Shown: positions 35,389 to 45,148, counted from the stretch's first letter. The stretch is DNA of 64,000 nucleotides from Rhizobiales bacterium Ga0077525 (GCA_001464835.1 LNDS01000036.1:91364-155363); one strand, 5' to 3'. Translations and numbers: made by a program. The notes: generated by a model not told the origin, from the letters alone.

Positions 35389-36279
35389 TCAATCGATCGG
35401 CGGTTTGGGCAGGCGCGCCTCCCCCACCTCCATCACGAAAGGCTGGTTGAGCGAATACCACTCGCCCTTCACGTCCGGCGCCGGGCCCGGACCGTCATGA
35501 CGAATATAGTCGCCGATCAAGGCCCGGGTGACGCCGAACTGCACGTCGGTCTCGAGTCTGTCGTCGGTCGGATCGTAAATCTGCGAGATCAGGGTCTTGA
35601 AGCCGTCCTTGAAGATCAAAAAGTGCAAATGCGCCGGGCGGAAATTGTGGCGTTTTGCCGCCCGCAGCAGATCGCCCACCGGGCCTTCGACCGGAATCGG
35701 ATAGCCGGCCGGCTTGACGCTGCGGAAACCAAAATGGCCGTTGGCGTCGGTGGTGAACTGGCCGCGCAGGTTCATGTCTGCCTGGTTGGGGTCTTGCTGC
35801 TCGTAGAAGCCTTCCGGCGACGAATGCCAGACATCGACCAACGCGCCGGCGATGGGATTGCCGTTCTGGTCTTTCACAGTGGCATCAACGAAAAGTTCCG
35901 GCCCCGGCGTCGGCGAGCGCACGATCGAGCCGCCATTCTCGGTCTTGGGCGAATTCATCCGCCAGAACGGCCCCAGCAGATTGGCCGTCGTTTCGGACTG
36001 GCCATTATTGCCATTGTTCAAGAGGCAGACCAGAGCCGAAAAGCCGAGCGAGCCGGACATCAGCACGACTTCGTTGTGCGTGGCGTTGGACAACTGGCCC
36101 ATTCTGGCGACGATCTGGCAGCCGAGCTGGAATTCCGCTTCGGTCAAATGCACGTCGCGGGCGAAGGCGTGCAAATGCGTGACCAGGCCGGCGACGATCT
36201 CGCGCAGCCGCGGATCGGCGATGTTCTTGTAGGCGTCGAGCACGACCGGCGTGACGTCCTTCTGGCTCTGGATGATCAT
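35389..36279 (-). CDS. Intradiol ring-cleavage dioxygenase (hydroxyquinol/catechol 1,2-dioxygenase type)
   Basis: This 296-residue non-haem Fe(III) dioxygenase would open a catechol or hydroxyquinol ring. The four iron ligands are visible: Tyr159 (GFYEQQDP), Tyr193 (AGYPIP), His217 and His219 (RPAHLHF). The N-terminal helical linker domain (residues 1-100) and the length fit hydroxyquinol 1,2-dioxygenases best. It lies between uvrC (40 bases) and pgsA (74 bases), in an otherwise housekeeping order, with no other aromatic-degradation gene adjacent. Confidence 0.9.
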   Translation of the reverse strand: MIIQSQKDVTPVVLDAYKNIADPRLREIVAGLVTHLHAFARDVHLTEAEFQLGCQIVARMGQLSNATHNEVVLMSGSLGFSALVCLLNNGNNGQSETTANLLGPFWRMNSPKTENGGSIVRSPTPGPELFVDATVKDQNGNPIAGALVDVWHSSPEGFYEQQDPNQADMNLRGQFTTDANGHFGFRSVKPAGYPIPVEGPVGDLLRAAKRHNFRPAHLHFLIFKDGFKTLISQIYDPTDDRLETDVQFGVTRALIGDYIRHDGPGPAPDVKGEWYSLNQPFVMEVGEARLPKPPID

Positions 36280-36319
36280 TCGGGTCCCTCACCTGCACCA
36301 CATTTTTTCAGGCGCGTGT

Positions 36320-38323
36320 TTACTGCGCCTTCTCGTGGAAGAAATCATATATCTTTCGCGCCGTTTCCGCGTTAATTCCCGGTACATGCGAGAGGTCGGA
36401 CAGGCTCGCCCGCTCGATCGCTTTCACGGTGCCGAAATGATGCAGCAGCGCGCGCTTGCGGGTGGGCCCGATCCCCGCGATTTCCTGTAGCCCCGACTCG
36501 CGGATATCCTTCTTGCGCCGCGCCCGGTGCGAGCCGATGGCGAAGCGGTGCGCCTCGTCGCGCAATCGTTCGACGAAATACAACAGCGGATCGCGCGGCG
36601 GCAACTTGAACGGGTTGCGGCCGGGCATGAAGAACGTTTCGCGACCGGCTTCGCGGTCCATGCCCTTGGCAATCGCCACCAGCGGCACATTGGTAATGCC
36701 AAGCTCGGCCAAGGTTTCGGTTGCCGAACGCAATTGCCCCTGGCCGCCGTCGATCAGCACCAGATCGGGCCAGGGTGAATCCGGCACGTCGTCCGGCTCG
36801 CCGGTCAATACTGCGGCGAGCGCACTATCCGCCGTCAGCCGCGGGCTTTCCTCGATCAAGCGCTTGAAGCGCCGGCGCAGCACCTCGCGCATCATGCCGT
36901 AATCGTCGCCCGGCGTGATGTCGGTCGAGCGGATGTTGAACTTGCGGTACTGGTTTTTGCGGAAGCCTTCGGGACCTGCGACGATCATGCCGCCGACCGC
37001 GTTGGTGCCGCTGATGTGGCTATTGTCATAGACCTCGATGCGGCGAGGCTCGCGCGGCAGACCGAACGTTTCGGTCAGCGCCTTGAACAACCGCTGTTGC
37101 GAGGCCGTGTCGGCAAGTTTGCGCGCCAAGGCCTCGCGGCCGTTGGCCAGCGCATGCATCACCAGTTCCTTGCGCTCGCCGCGCTGCGGGACACTGATTT
37201 CGATCTTGCGTTCGCTCTTGACCGACAAAGCCTCGGCCAGCAATTCGCGCTCCTCGAAATCTTCCGACGCTAGAATGAGACGCGGCGGCGGCTTGTCGTC
37301 ATAGAACTGCGCCATGAAAGCGCCGAGCACTTCGGCGCCGCTCAACGACCGATCGGCCTTCGGGAAATAGGCGCGGTTGCCCCAGTTCTGCCCGGTGCGG
37401 AAGAAGAACACTTCGACGACGCTGTAGCCGCCATCCTGATGCACGGCGAAGACGTCCGCCTCTTCGACATTGCGCGGATTGATGCCCTGATGCGACTGGA
37501 TCGCCGATAGCGCCGCCAGGCGGTCGCGATAGATCGCGGCGCGTTCGAAATCGAGCGCCTGCGAGGCCGCCTCCATTTCTGCCGACAATTCCTTTTGCAC
37601 CGTGCGGCTGCGCCCGGATAAGAATGCATTGGCCTCGCGCACCAGTTCGCTGTAGCCGGCGAAATCGATCTCCTGCGTGCAGGGCGCCGAGCAGCGCTTG
37701 ATCTGGTGCAGCAGGCACGGCCGTGTACGCGATTCAAAAAACGAATCCGAGCACGAGCGGAGAAGAAACGCCCGTTGCAGGGCATTGACGGTGCGGTTGA
37801 CCGCGCCGGCATTGGCGAAGGGCCCGTAATAATGTCCGGGGCGCGTGCGCGCGCCGCGATGCTTGAGGATCTGCGGCGCCCAATGGTCCGACGTAATGAT
37901 GATGTAGGGGAACGACTTGTCGTCGCGCAGCAATACGTTGAAGCGCGGCCGCAGCCTTTTGATCAGGTTGGCCTCGAGCAGCAGCGCTTCGGTCTCGGTC
38001 GCGGTCGAGACGAATTCCATCATCGCGGTCGCCGCGATCATGCGCGTGATACGGCTGTCATGCGCGTTCGGCCGCGTATAGGCCGTCACGCGCTTCTTGA
38101 TATTTTTGGCTTTGCCAACATAGAGCACGTCGCCCTTGGCATCGATCATGCGATAGACGCCCGGCGAGGACGGCGCATGCTTGACGGCGCGCGCGATCGC
38201 CGCCGCGCCGTTGGCCAGAGTGCCTTCGGCCGGCTCGTTGAGGTCGAGTTCGGGCAGCGACGATTCCTCGTCCTCCTCGCGGAGTTCGCTTTCCGGATCG
38301 ATGTCTTTTTTGCCGCCGTTCAT
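36320..38323 (-). CDS. uvrC: Excinuclease ABC subunit UvrC
   Basis: This 667-residue nuclease makes both incisions in nucleotide excision repair. Domains in order: a 45-residue acidic N-terminal extension; the GIY-YIG nuclease ([21 protein letters not shown]); the Cys-rich region ([15 protein letters not shown]); the UVR motif ([19 protein letters not shown]); the RNase H-like 5' nuclease ([10 protein letters not shown]); and tandem HhH motifs at the end ([18 protein letters not shown]). It follows the SDR gene by 29 bases. Confidence 0.97.
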   Translation of the reverse strand: MNGGKKDIDPESELREEDEESSLPELDLNEPAEGTLANGAAAIARAVKHAPSSPGVYRMIDAKGDVLYVGKAKNIKKRVTAYTRPNAHDSRITRMIAATAMMEFVSTATETEALLLEANLIKRLRPRFNVLLRDDKSFPYIIITSDHWAPQILKHRGARTRPGHYYGPFANAGAVNRTVNALQRAFLLRSCSDSFFESRTRPCLLHQIKRCSAPCTQEIDFAGYSELVREANAFLSGRSRTVQKELSAEMEAASQALDFERAAIYRDRLAALSAIQSHQGINPRNVEEADVFAVHQDGGYSVVEVFFFRTGQNWGNRAYFPKADRSLSGAEVLGAFMAQFYDDKPPPRLILASEDFEERELLAEALSVKSERKIEISVPQRGERKELVMHALANGREALARKLADTASQQRLFKALTETFGLPREPRRIEVYDNSHISGTNAVGGMIVAGPEGFRKNQYRKFNIRSTDITPGDDYGMMREVLRRRFKRLIEESPRLTADSALAAVLTGEPDDVPDSPWPDLVLIDGGQGQLRSATETLAELGITNVPLVAIAKGMDREAGRETFFMPGRNPFKLPPRDPLLYFVERLRDEAHRFAIGSHRARRKKDIRESGLQEIAGIGPTRKRALLHHFGTVKAIERASLSDLSHVPGINAETARKIYDFFHEKAQ

Positions 38324-38352
38324 GGTTTAACGCTGAAGATAATGTCTGAAAA

Positions 38353-39123
38353 TTATTCCGCCACGTCGCTGTCCGCGGTGCGCCAGGCGATATGCTGGCC
38401 GCCATCGACCGGCAATGTCACGCCGGTGACGCTCGCAGCGCCGGCGAGATAGAGCACCGCTGCGGCAATCTCTTCCGGCTTCGGCCCCTGCCCCAATGGC
38501 ACCGCGGCGCTCTGCTCGGCAAATTGCGCCTCGGTCTGGCGCGGGCTCGGCAGCACCGGCCCCGGCGCCACCGCATTGACACGCAATGGCGCAAGCGCCT
38601 GCGCCAGTGTCGTTGTCGCCGTATGCAGCGCGCTCTTGCTCAAGGTGTAGGAGAAAAACTTCGGCGTCGGCCGCAACACCCGCTGATCGAGGATGTTGAC
38701 GATCGAGGCATCGCAGCCGTCCGGCGCGTGCTTTGCAAATGCTTGCGCCAGAAACAAAGGCGCGGTCAGGTTGATGGCCATCGTCTTGTCGAACTGCGCG
38801 CGCGTCAGCGTGCCGATTTCGTCTTCGTCGAACACGCTGGCATTGTTGACCAGCAATGTCAGCGGCGCGAAGGCAAAGGCCGCTGCGATCAATCCATCCA
38901 CGGCTTGCGCGTCGGCGAGATCGGCAAGCACGACATGCGCGCGGCCGCCCGAAGCCTCGATCGACGCGGCAAGCGCTTCCGCCTCCGCGCGCGATGTATT
39001 GGCGTGCAGCACCACGGCGTAACCGGCGCGCGACAGCGCCAGCGCAATCGCCGCGCCGATGCGGCGCGCGGCGCCGGTAATCAAAGCCGCGCGCACGCCT
39101 TCTAATGTGTAGTCGTGCGGCAT
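38353..39123 (-). CDS. SDR family oxidoreductase (pteridine reductase-like)
   Basis: This 256-residue short-chain dehydrogenase has the cofactor motif TGAARRIG near 16-23, NNAS near 92-95, and the catalytic pair YTLSK. TGAARRIG with Arg-Arg and HANTSRAEAE in the NADP-binding loop fit NADPH-dependent pteridine reductase or FolM-like members. It heads the leftward run with uvrC, pgsA and moaDE. If a pteridine is the substrate, there is a loose logic with molybdopterin synthesis, but that is inference. Confidence 0.85.
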   Translation of the reverse strand: MPHDYTLEGVRAALITGAARRIGAAIALALSRAGYAVVLHANTSRAEAEALAASIEASGGRAHVVLADLADAQAVDGLIAAAFAFAPLTLLVNNASVFDEDEIGTLTRAQFDKTMAINLTAPLFLAQAFAKHAPDGCDASIVNILDQRVLRPTPKFFSYTLSKSALHTATTTLAQALAPLRVNAVAPGPVLPSPRQTEAQFAEQSAAVPLGQGPKPEEIAAAVLYLAGAASVTGVTLPVDGGQHIAWRTADSDVAE

Positions 39124-39405
39124 GACGTGTCTGTGCGCCGGTTATGAGTGTCGCGCCAGCACGATCGTGCGCGCGAGTTGCTTCTTATAGTCAAGGAAAT
39201 GTAATCCGACATGGTAAATGCGGCGAAAGCCCCGTTTGCTAAGACTTCTTTAGGGATAACCACTCGTCTCATCTGAGCGATTCATAACCGTTTAACTTAA
39301 AAAGCGCGATAACCGCCTTACGAAAAATTGTCCACGTGTCTTAACCGAAATGGACAAGCAGATCAGGCGAAGCCGCCGCGCGCGGTGAGTTGAGTGGAGA
39401 GTAAA

Positions 39406-40020
39406 ATGAACAAAATGATCTTCAGCGCAGCCTTTGCGGGCTTGGTGGTCTCCGGCGCAGCAAATGCCGCCGATATGCAACGCTCGACGCCGTACTATCA
39501 GCCGCCCGCCGGCAGCTATTACAACTGGTCCGGCGCCTATGCCGGCGCCAATGTCGGCTATCAGTGGGGCAAGGTGAAGAACACCGGCACCAATCCGAGC
39601 GGCCTCGAAGGCGGCCTGCAGCTCGGCTACAACTGGCAGAACGGCCAGTTCGTGTTCGGCGGCGAGACCGACCTGCAGATCAGCGGCGCCGACGACACCT
39701 TCGCGCCCTTCAAGTTCTCCAATCCGTGGTTCGGCACGCTGCGCGGCCGCGCCGGCCTGGCGATGAACAACATCCTGTTCTTCGGCACGCTCGGCCTCGC
39801 CTATGGCGGGCTCAAGGGCGAAACCGCCGGCCTGTCGGAATCCAAGACGCATATCGGCTGGACCGGCGGTCTCGGCGTCGAAGTCGGCTTCAACCAGCAA
39901 TGGTCGGCCAAGATCGAATATCTCTATGCCGACCTGAGCAACCGCGCCTATTCGATCACCGGCACGCAGAATGGCCTGTCAAACAGCATCGTGCGCGTCG
40001 GCGTCAATTATCACTTCTAA
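39406..40020 (+). CDS. Outer membrane beta-barrel protein (Omp25/31-like), first of three
   Basis: This 204-residue protein has a signal peptide ending AANAA and an eight-strand Omp25/31-type barrel ending in the aromatic RVGVNYHF, typical for outer membrane insertion. YNWSGAYAGANVGYQWG and WSAKIEYLYADLSN are family motifs. I choose the ATG at 39406 with GGAGAG upstream. It is more diverged than the next two copies and has its own terminator. Confidence 0.9.
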   Translation: MNKMIFSAAFAGLVVSGAANAADMQRSTPYYQPPAGSYYNWSGAYAGANVGYQWGKVKNTGTNPSGLEGGLQLGYNWQNGQFVFGGETDLQISGADDTFAPFKFSNPWFGTLRGRAGLAMNNILFFGTLGLAYGGLKGETAGLSESKTHIGWTGGLGVEVGFNQQWSAKIEYLYADLSNRAYSITGTQNGLSNSIVRVGVNYHF

Positions 40021-40049
40021 AACGCTCGGCCTTAGGCGTTGGCGGAAAA

Positions 40050-40076
40050 CCCCGGGCGGTCAGCCCGGGGTTTTTT
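40050..40076 (+). terminator. Terminator after the first outer membrane protein gene
   Basis: CCCCGGGC at 40050-40057, loop GGTCA, GCCCGGGG at 40063-40070 and six T residues, 30 bases past the stop. Confidence 0.95.
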
Positions 40077-40346
40077 GTCTTCCGGAAGCCGGATGCCCCC
40101 TTCGGAACTTTCGGCGTATATTTGCCGTAAAAAAAAATCATTAACAAGTATATAATTTCGTATTCGTCGGCCTTACTGTAGTCTAATTCAAGGCAGAATC
40201 GTGTCATTCAAGCGACGAAAGAGAGATTATACGTATGATAAACTATTGATAGCTGTGTCTTTTTCGCACTAGACCTGATTTCAGATATGAATACTGTGCG
40301 GTCAGGTTTTGGGGCTACACAAGAAAAGTTGCGGAGATTTCCGAAA
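40077..40346. other. AT-rich intergenic promoter region between barrel genes
   Basis: About 270 bases with no gene. It is markedly AT-rich compared with the rest of the window (A9 run near 40129, TATATAATTTCG near 40149). It should contain the promoter of the second barrel gene. Short open frames across it look accidental. Confidence 0.5.
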
Positions 40347-40988
40347 ATGAAGCGTCTCGTTCTCGCCAGCGTCGCGATCGCCACTCTGATGGGTGCCGCC
40401 AATGCGGCCGATATGCCGCGCCGCGCCGCCATGCCGACCAAGGCCGTGCCTTACGTTCAAATGTATAATTGGACGGGCGCTTACATCGGCATTAACGGCG
40501 GCTACGGCTGGGCTCGCAGCGATTTCTCGGCAGCGCCGGGCTCGTTCGACACGCGCGGCGGCGTCGTCGGTGGCACCGTCGGCTACAACTGGCAGGCCGG
40601 GCAGACCGTGTTCGGTCTTGAAGGCGACCTCGACTGGTCGAACATCAAAGGCAGCGCCACCTGCGCCGTCGGCACCATCTGCGAAACCCGTAACAACTGG
40701 CTCGGCACCGCGCGCGGCCGCATCGGTTACGCGTTCGATCGCTTCATGCCCTACGTAACCGGCGGTCTCGCCGTCGGCGGCGTCAAGAACTCGATCACCG
40801 GCCTCGGCGAGTCGAGCTCCACGAAGGCCGGCTACGCGCTCGGCGGCGGCGTCGAAGCGGCCCTCACCGGCCCGTGGACCGCCAAGGTCGAGTATCTCTA
40901 CACCGATCTCGGCCGCACCAGCGCGCCGGTTGGCGACGTGCGCTTCAAGGCCAACACCGTGCGCGCCGGCCTGAACTACCGCTTCTAA
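40347..40988 (+). CDS. Outer membrane beta-barrel protein (Omp25/31-like), second of three
   Basis: This 213-residue paralogue starts at the ATG at 40347 (MKRLVLASVAIATLMGAANAAD signal peptide). It shares DMPRRAAMPTKA, MYNWTGAYIGINGGYGW, ETRNNWLGTARGRIGYA and the terminal VRAGLNYRF with the third copy. These are Omp25/31-type barrels that sit in the outer membrane of Hyphomicrobiales and affect membrane integrity. An upstream in-frame ATG at 40287 lacks signal logic. No terminator is visible before the third copy. Confidence 0.92.
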   Translation: MKRLVLASVAIATLMGAANAADMPRRAAMPTKAVPYVQMYNWTGAYIGINGGYGWARSDFSAAPGSFDTRGGVVGGTVGYNWQAGQTVFGLEGDLDWSNIKGSATCAVGTICETRNNWLGTARGRIGYAFDRFMPYVTGGLAVGGVKNSITGLGESSSTKAGYALGGGVEAALTGPWTAKVEYLYTDLGRTSAPVGDVRFKANTVRAGLNYRF

Positions 40989-41158
40989 TCAGGGCCTTTG
41001 CGTCGAATGGAACTTAAGTTCCTGGAATTGTTGCCGAATTGCCACACGCCTCACAATAGATTGAAGGCGTGCGGAACGACCGAATGCAAAGTGCGTTGAA
41101 TGTGTAATCGGGGGACGGCGCATCCGCGTCCGTCCGGATGATCCTAACGGAGTGCGTC

Positions 41159-41785
41159 ATGAAAAATCTTCTTCTCGCCAGCGTCGGCGTTCTGGCTCTT
41201 GGTGTTGCCTCGGCTTCCGCGGCCGACCTTCCGCGCCGCGAAGCCATGCCGACCAAGGCGCCGGCCTATGTTTCGCAGATGTATAACTGGACCGGCGCGT
41301 ATGTCGGCATCAATGGCGGCTACGGCTTCCGCGGCTCGAACGGCGCCGACGGCTGGATGGTCGGCGGCACTGTCGGCTACAACTGGCAGTCCGGCGGCCC
41401 GCTGGTCTGGGGCATCGAAGGCGATCTCGACTGGAGCCGCATGCGCGGCAGCGACACCGCTTTCACCGAAACCCGCAATAACTGGCTCGGCACCGTGCGC
41501 GGCCGTCTCGGCTATGCGATGGGCCCGACCGGCAGCTGGATGCCTTACGTCACCGGCGGCGTCGCCTTCGGCGACATCGAAAATAGCGTCACCGGTTTCG
41601 GCTCGGCGCGCGACACCAAGGCCGGCTGGGCGCTCGGCGGCGGCATCGAAGCCGCGCTGTCGGGTCCGTGGACCGCGAAGGTCGAGTACCTGTATGTCGA
41701 TCTCGGCAATGGCCCGACGGTTGGCGGCGTCGGTTCGAACTTCCACACCAACATCGTGCGCGCCGGCCTGAACTATCGCTTCTAG
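41159..41785 (+). CDS. Outer membrane beta-barrel protein (Omp25/31-like), third of three
   Basis: This 208-residue paralogue starts MKNLLLASVGVLALGVASASAAD (signal peptide) at 41159 with AACGGAG upstream. It matches the second copy closely in the first strand (MYNWTGAYVGINGGYGF), in ETRNNWLGTVRGRLGYA and in the terminal VRAGLNYRF, and is about five residues shorter because of a trimmed loop near residue 55. It is followed by a strong bidirectional terminator shared with the GST gene. Confidence 0.92.
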   Translation: MKNLLLASVGVLALGVASASAADLPRREAMPTKAPAYVSQMYNWTGAYVGINGGYGFRGSNGADGWMVGGTVGYNWQSGGPLVWGIEGDLDWSRMRGSDTAFTETRNNWLGTVRGRLGYAMGPTGSWMPYVTGGVAFGDIENSVTGFGSARDTKAGWALGGGIEAALSGPWTAKVEYLYVDLGNGPTVGGVGSNFHTNIVRAGLNYRF

Positions 41786-41808
41786 TTCTCGGCAAGCACT
41801 CGAAACGG

Positions 41809-41839
41809 AAAAGCCCCGGAGTTCACTCCGGGGCTTTTT
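41809..41839. terminator. Bidirectional terminator between barrel gene and GST gene
   Basis: AAAAGCCCCGGAG at 41809-41821, TTCA loop, CTCCGGGGCTTTTT at 41826-41839. A runs on the left and T runs on the right make it work for both convergent genes. Confidence 0.95.
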
Positions 41840-41857
41840 CTATGCGCGCGACAAACT

Positions 41858-42475
41858 CTACGCCGCCACCCTGGTCGCGTTGAACGCCGGCACCTGCGCG
41901 GCGAAATCGTCGAACCATGCCACCAGTCTCGGATACTCCTTGCGCCACGTGCCGGCGAAACGCAGATCGCGGTAGCCGAGCAAGCAAGCAAGCGTGATCT
42001 GTCCGACATTCGGCAGGCCGATCGACGGCTGCAATGCCGGCGGCGCGGCTTCGAGCACGGCGAGCCCGCGCGCGACCTTGTCGCTTTGCCGGTCGAGCCA
42101 GCTCTGCACATGCATTTCCGGCGGGCGGTAGCGGCCTTCGTAGACCAGCAGCAGGCAGGCATCGAGCAGGCCGTCGCACAAAGCCTGCAAGCGCAGCGCC
42201 TCGAAGCGCGCTTTGGTATCGCGCGGCACGATGTGACCGCCGCCGGACAGATGATCGAGATATTCGACGATGACGCGCGAGTCGTAATAGACGGTGCCGT
42301 CGGCGAGAATCAGCGCCGGAATTTTGCCGAGCGGATTTTGCACGCGAATGCTGTCGGCCGGATCGTTGAGATCGACGTCGCGCAGTTCGATCTTGCCGGA
42401 GAGCCCGAGCAGGTCGGCGGCGATCCGCACCTTGCGGGCGTAAGGCGAGGCAGGCGACGAACGCAGGATCATCAT
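41858..42475 (-). CDS. Glutathione S-transferase family protein
   Basis: This 205-residue GST has the thioredoxin-like N-domain (ILRSSPASPYARKVRIAADLLGL) with the cis-Pro block GKIPALIL and the DSRVIVEYLD motif that binds the glutathione gamma-glutamyl group. The C-terminal helical domain follows. Ser in SSPASPYARK is the likely catalytic or thiol-stabilising residue. The start is one of two adjacent ATG codons at 42475/42472. It is a single leftward gene. Confidence 0.9.
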   Translation of the reverse strand: MMILRSSPASPYARKVRIAADLLGLSGKIELRDVDLNDPADSIRVQNPLGKIPALILADGTVYYDSRVIVEYLDHLSGGGHIVPRDTKARFEALRLQALCDGLLDACLLLVYEGRYRPPEMHVQSWLDRQSDKVARGLAVLEAAPPALQPSIGLPNVGQITLACLLGYRDLRFAGTWRKEYPRLVAWFDDFAAQVPAFNATRVAA

Positions 42476-42562
42476 CAGCGGCCATTTCAAAAATTGCGCC
42501 GCGGGCCGAACGAGCCCACGCCGTCACGTGTTCACGACGCCACCGTTGTTACGGAAAACGCT

Positions 42563-42775
42563 TTAACTAACAACCAGGTTGACCGCCTTCGGCCCTTTGC
42601 CTTTTTTATCGGGCTCAACATCGAAGCTGATCTTCTGGCCTTCGTTCAGGCTCTTCAGGCCGGCCTGCTCGACAGCGGTGATGTGCACGAACACATCGCG
42701 CGCCCCGTCGTCCGGTTTGATGAAACCATAGCCCCGTTCGGCATTGAAGAATTTTACGACTCCGGTTTGCGCCAT
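42563..42775 (-). CDS. Cold shock protein (CspA family)
   Basis: This 70-residue single-stranded nucleic-acid-binding protein has both RNA-binding motifs: GYGFIKP (RNP1) and DVFVHI (RNP2). It starts MAQTGVVKFFNAERGYGFI at 42775, with GGGAAC upstream. The 164-base leader back to rlmJ could carry a thermosensitive 5' structure, as is usual for csp genes, but I could not model it. Confidence 0.95.
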   Translation of the reverse strand: MAQTGVVKFFNAERGYGFIKPDDGARDVFVHITAVEQAGLKSLNEGQKISFDVEPDKKGKGPKAVNLVVS

Positions 42776-42939
42776 CGGGTGTTCCCTTCCCGCACAGTAC
42801 GCCGCCGCCGGCCCCACGCTCGACGACATGGCCGGCATTTTCCGCCACCCCCCCACGGGAGGCGGAACGCCCAGCCAGTTCCGGAACTACACACCAGTTA
42901 TGTGTTTGTGGAAAGAGGCAGCGCGCCACCTCTGCCATT

Positions 42940-43872
42940 TCAGGACGATTTTGGTTTGGCTTTGGCCGCGCTTTTCGCCACCGGCTTGGTTTTGGCCGCG
43001 ATCGGGGCCGCCTCGCCGCTGATCCAGTCGAGCGTGTAGCCGCCGCTGCGCGGCTGGCGTTCGAGCAGGCGCGCCAGCACCGGCAGCAGCACCTCGAGTT
43101 CGGCCTCCAGTGTCCACGGCGGATTGACCAAAATGAGCCCGGAGCCATTGAGCCGCGTTGGGTCGCTGACCGGCGACACCAGCAGTTCGGCACGGAGAAT
43201 CTTGGCGATGCCGGAGCGGCGCAAACGCTTTGCCAGTTCGTCGGCCTCGAAGCGGCCCTTAATTGGATACCACAGCGCATAGGTGCCGGTCGCCCATTTG
43301 CGATGCGCCAAGCCGGTCATGTGCGACAGCCGGTGGAAGTCGGCGGCCTCTTCGAACGGCGGATCGATCAGCACCAGGCCGCGCCGTTCCGGCGGCGGCA
43401 CATAGGCCTGCAACGCGGTCCAGCCGTCGATCTCGATGGTCTTGATGCGGGGATCGGCGCGCATGTTGCGGGCAAGCGCGACGGACGCATGGCCCTCCAA
43501 TTCGCAGGCGATCAGCCGGTCGTCGGCTCGCAGCCAGGCGCGCGTGAAAGCCGGCGACCCGGGATAGGTTTTCAGTTTGCCGGGCTCGTTGAGCGCGCCG
43601 ATGACATCGAGAAACGGCGACAGCAGCGCCGACGCCTGTTCGGGCACCTCGCCCGCGGCTTGCGCCTTCATCAAGCGCTCGATGCCGTCACGCCATTCGC
43701 CGCCGCGATTGGCTTCAGTGCTGGTCAGGTCGTAAAGGCCGGCGCCGGCATGCGTGTCGATGACGCGGAACGCGGCCGGCTTCTCCCGCAAATAATGCAG
43801 GATGCGGCACAGCACCGCGTGCTTGAAGACGTCGGCGAAACTGCCGGCATGAAAGGCGTGGCGATAGTTCAT
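42940..43872 (-). CDS. rlmJ: 23S rRNA (adenine(2030)-N6)-methyltransferase RlmJ
   Basis: From the ATG at 43872 this 310-residue SAM-dependent methyltransferase matches RlmJ, which modifies A2030 of 23S rRNA. Diagnostic are MNYRHAFHAGSFADVFKH at the start, DTHAGAGLYDL (SAM loop) and the catalytic DPPFE motif. A Lys/Ala-rich tail is extra. The frame extends upstream to 44004, which overlaps the neighbouring small membrane protein and is not likely coding. Confidence 0.93.
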   Translation of the reverse strand: MNYRHAFHAGSFADVFKHAVLCRILHYLREKPAAFRVIDTHAGAGLYDLTSTEANRGGEWRDGIERLMKAQAAGEVPEQASALLSPFLDVIGALNEPGKLKTYPGSPAFTRAWLRADDRLIACELEGHASVALARNMRADPRIKTIEIDGWTALQAYVPPPERRGLVLIDPPFEEAADFHRLSHMTGLAHRKWATGTYALWYPIKGRFEADELAKRLRRSGIAKILRAELLVSPVSDPTRLNGSGLILVNPPWTLEAELEVLLPVLARLLERQPRSGGYTLDWISGEAAPIAAKTKPVAKSAAKAKPKSS

Positions 43873-43885
43873 GTGTCTTCTTAAC

Positions 43886-44239
43886 TCAATGCGGCGCGTT
43901 GCGCAGTCCGAAATGCGTGCGCGGCCGCACATAACGGCGCGGCGGCGGCGGCGGGGGTTTTCGCAACAGCCGCAACGGCACGACCGGTGGCGGCGCTGGC
44001 ACATCCGCGCCTGTGGCGCTTGTCACGCGCACCAGCCGCCACCGCCGCCGCAACGGGCGCAGCAGCAGGCAGATCACAACGCCGCTTGCCGCCATCATGC
44101 CGACGAGATGCAGACCCGGCGACAATTGCAGCCGCACGCCGAGGCCCGTCACGTCATAGGCGGTGAACGGCCACAGCCCGGCATAGCCGAGACCCATGAA
44201 CCACATGGCAAACCGGATGTATTCCCCGACACGATTCAT
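43886..44239 (-). CDS. Small membrane protein of unknown function
   Basis: This 117-residue product has two hydrophobic segments (about 10-30 and 43-60) and an Arg/Pro-rich cytoplasmic tail (LLRKPPPPPPRRYVRP). It starts MNRVGEYIRFAMWFMGLGYAG. The rlmJ start lies 13 bases after its stop, so they may be co-transcribed. I do not recognise a family. Confidence 0.6.
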   Translation of the reverse strand: MNRVGEYIRFAMWFMGLGYAGLWPFTAYDVTGLGVRLQLSPGLHLVGMMAASGVVICLLLRPLRRRWRLVRVTSATGADVPAPPPVVPLRLLRKPPPPPPRRYVRPRTHFGLRNAPH

Positions 44240-44425
44240 CGCCGCACTCCGCCGCGCTTTGAAAACCGCGCCCGTAACCTTGCGGAATAGCGTTGCGGCA
44301 ATCTTGTGCCGATTGCAGAGGCGGCCGGGTTATCCCCGCAACCCGCGCTGCGAGCGTTAGCGCGCGCTTAACGCGATCGCCGAGAAAGGGGCCGGGATGG
44401 GCGGCGATAAATTTCGCTGAATAAA

Positions 44426-45148
44426 TTATCCGCCGCGCACCGCCGGCATGCGCAGATTGTCGCGGCGGCAACTGCGCCGCGCCACGTCGGGACAGTCGCG
44501 GAATTTAAGATCCTTGCTAAGACAAATGCGCACTTCGCTCAGCCACTGGCTGTTGCAGATCACCGCCATACCGGTTTTGCTCAGCCCCGGATTGGCCTTG
44601 ATGAAAGCCGCGCCGACATCGGCGGGCGACACCAGCATCGGTTTGTCGAGGTCGCCGTATTCCGGCGGGATCGCCACCGCCATGCGCGCCTTGCGCACCG
44701 TGTCGAAATAGGCCGCCGCGCTCTGTCCCGAACAGGTGCCGTGCTTGTCCCATTGGTGAAAAATCAATCGGCGGCTCGGCATCAGGTCGAGATTGGCATC
44801 GACGATGCCCCGGTAGAGCCGCGGCGCCGGCACCTGGCAGTTCGACGGAAAGCCCTGCTCGTATTGCGGCCACAGCCCGTGCACGACGAAAGCGAATGGC
44901 CGGCCGCTGCATTGCTGGTCCGGTGTCCGGTTCGGCCCGCGCTCGGCCGAGGTCGCGCAGTAGGACGGCGACCATGACAGAGCCAGCACGTAGAAATCGA
45001 AACGGCCCGGCTCGTTGGGCCGGCGCTCGTTGCCTGCCCCTTGCGCAAAAGCGACGACGGCAAAAACGAATAAAAGGCTGAAGGCCACGGCCGCGGTGCG
45101 CGCCGCTCGCTCGAGACGCTGAATGATGTTCCGATGCCGTGCGATCAT
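44426..45148 (-). CDS. Ribonuclease T2 family protein, exported
   Basis: This 240-residue secreted RNase has both catalytic segments: HGLWPQY with His90, and FHQWDKHGTCSG with His131, Lys135 and His136. Cys residues match the conserved disulfides. A signal anchor covers about residues 18-36 (AAVAFSLLFVFAVVAFAQ). I choose the ATG at 45148; the open frame runs on to 45709 over the divergent gene's leader. T2 enzymes cut RNA to 2',3'-cyclic nucleotides in the periplasm. It may serve phosphate scavenging. Confidence 0.92.
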   Translation of the reverse strand: MIARHRNIIQRLERAARTAAVAFSLLFVFAVVAFAQGAGNERRPNEPGRFDFYVLALSWSPSYCATSAERGPNRTPDQQCSGRPFAFVVHGLWPQYEQGFPSNCQVPAPRLYRGIVDANLDLMPSRRLIFHQWDKHGTCSGQSAAAYFDTVRKARMAVAIPPEYGDLDKPMLVSPADVGAAFIKANPGLSKTGMAVICNSQWLSEVRICLSKDLKFRDCPDVARRSCRRDNLRMPAVRGG

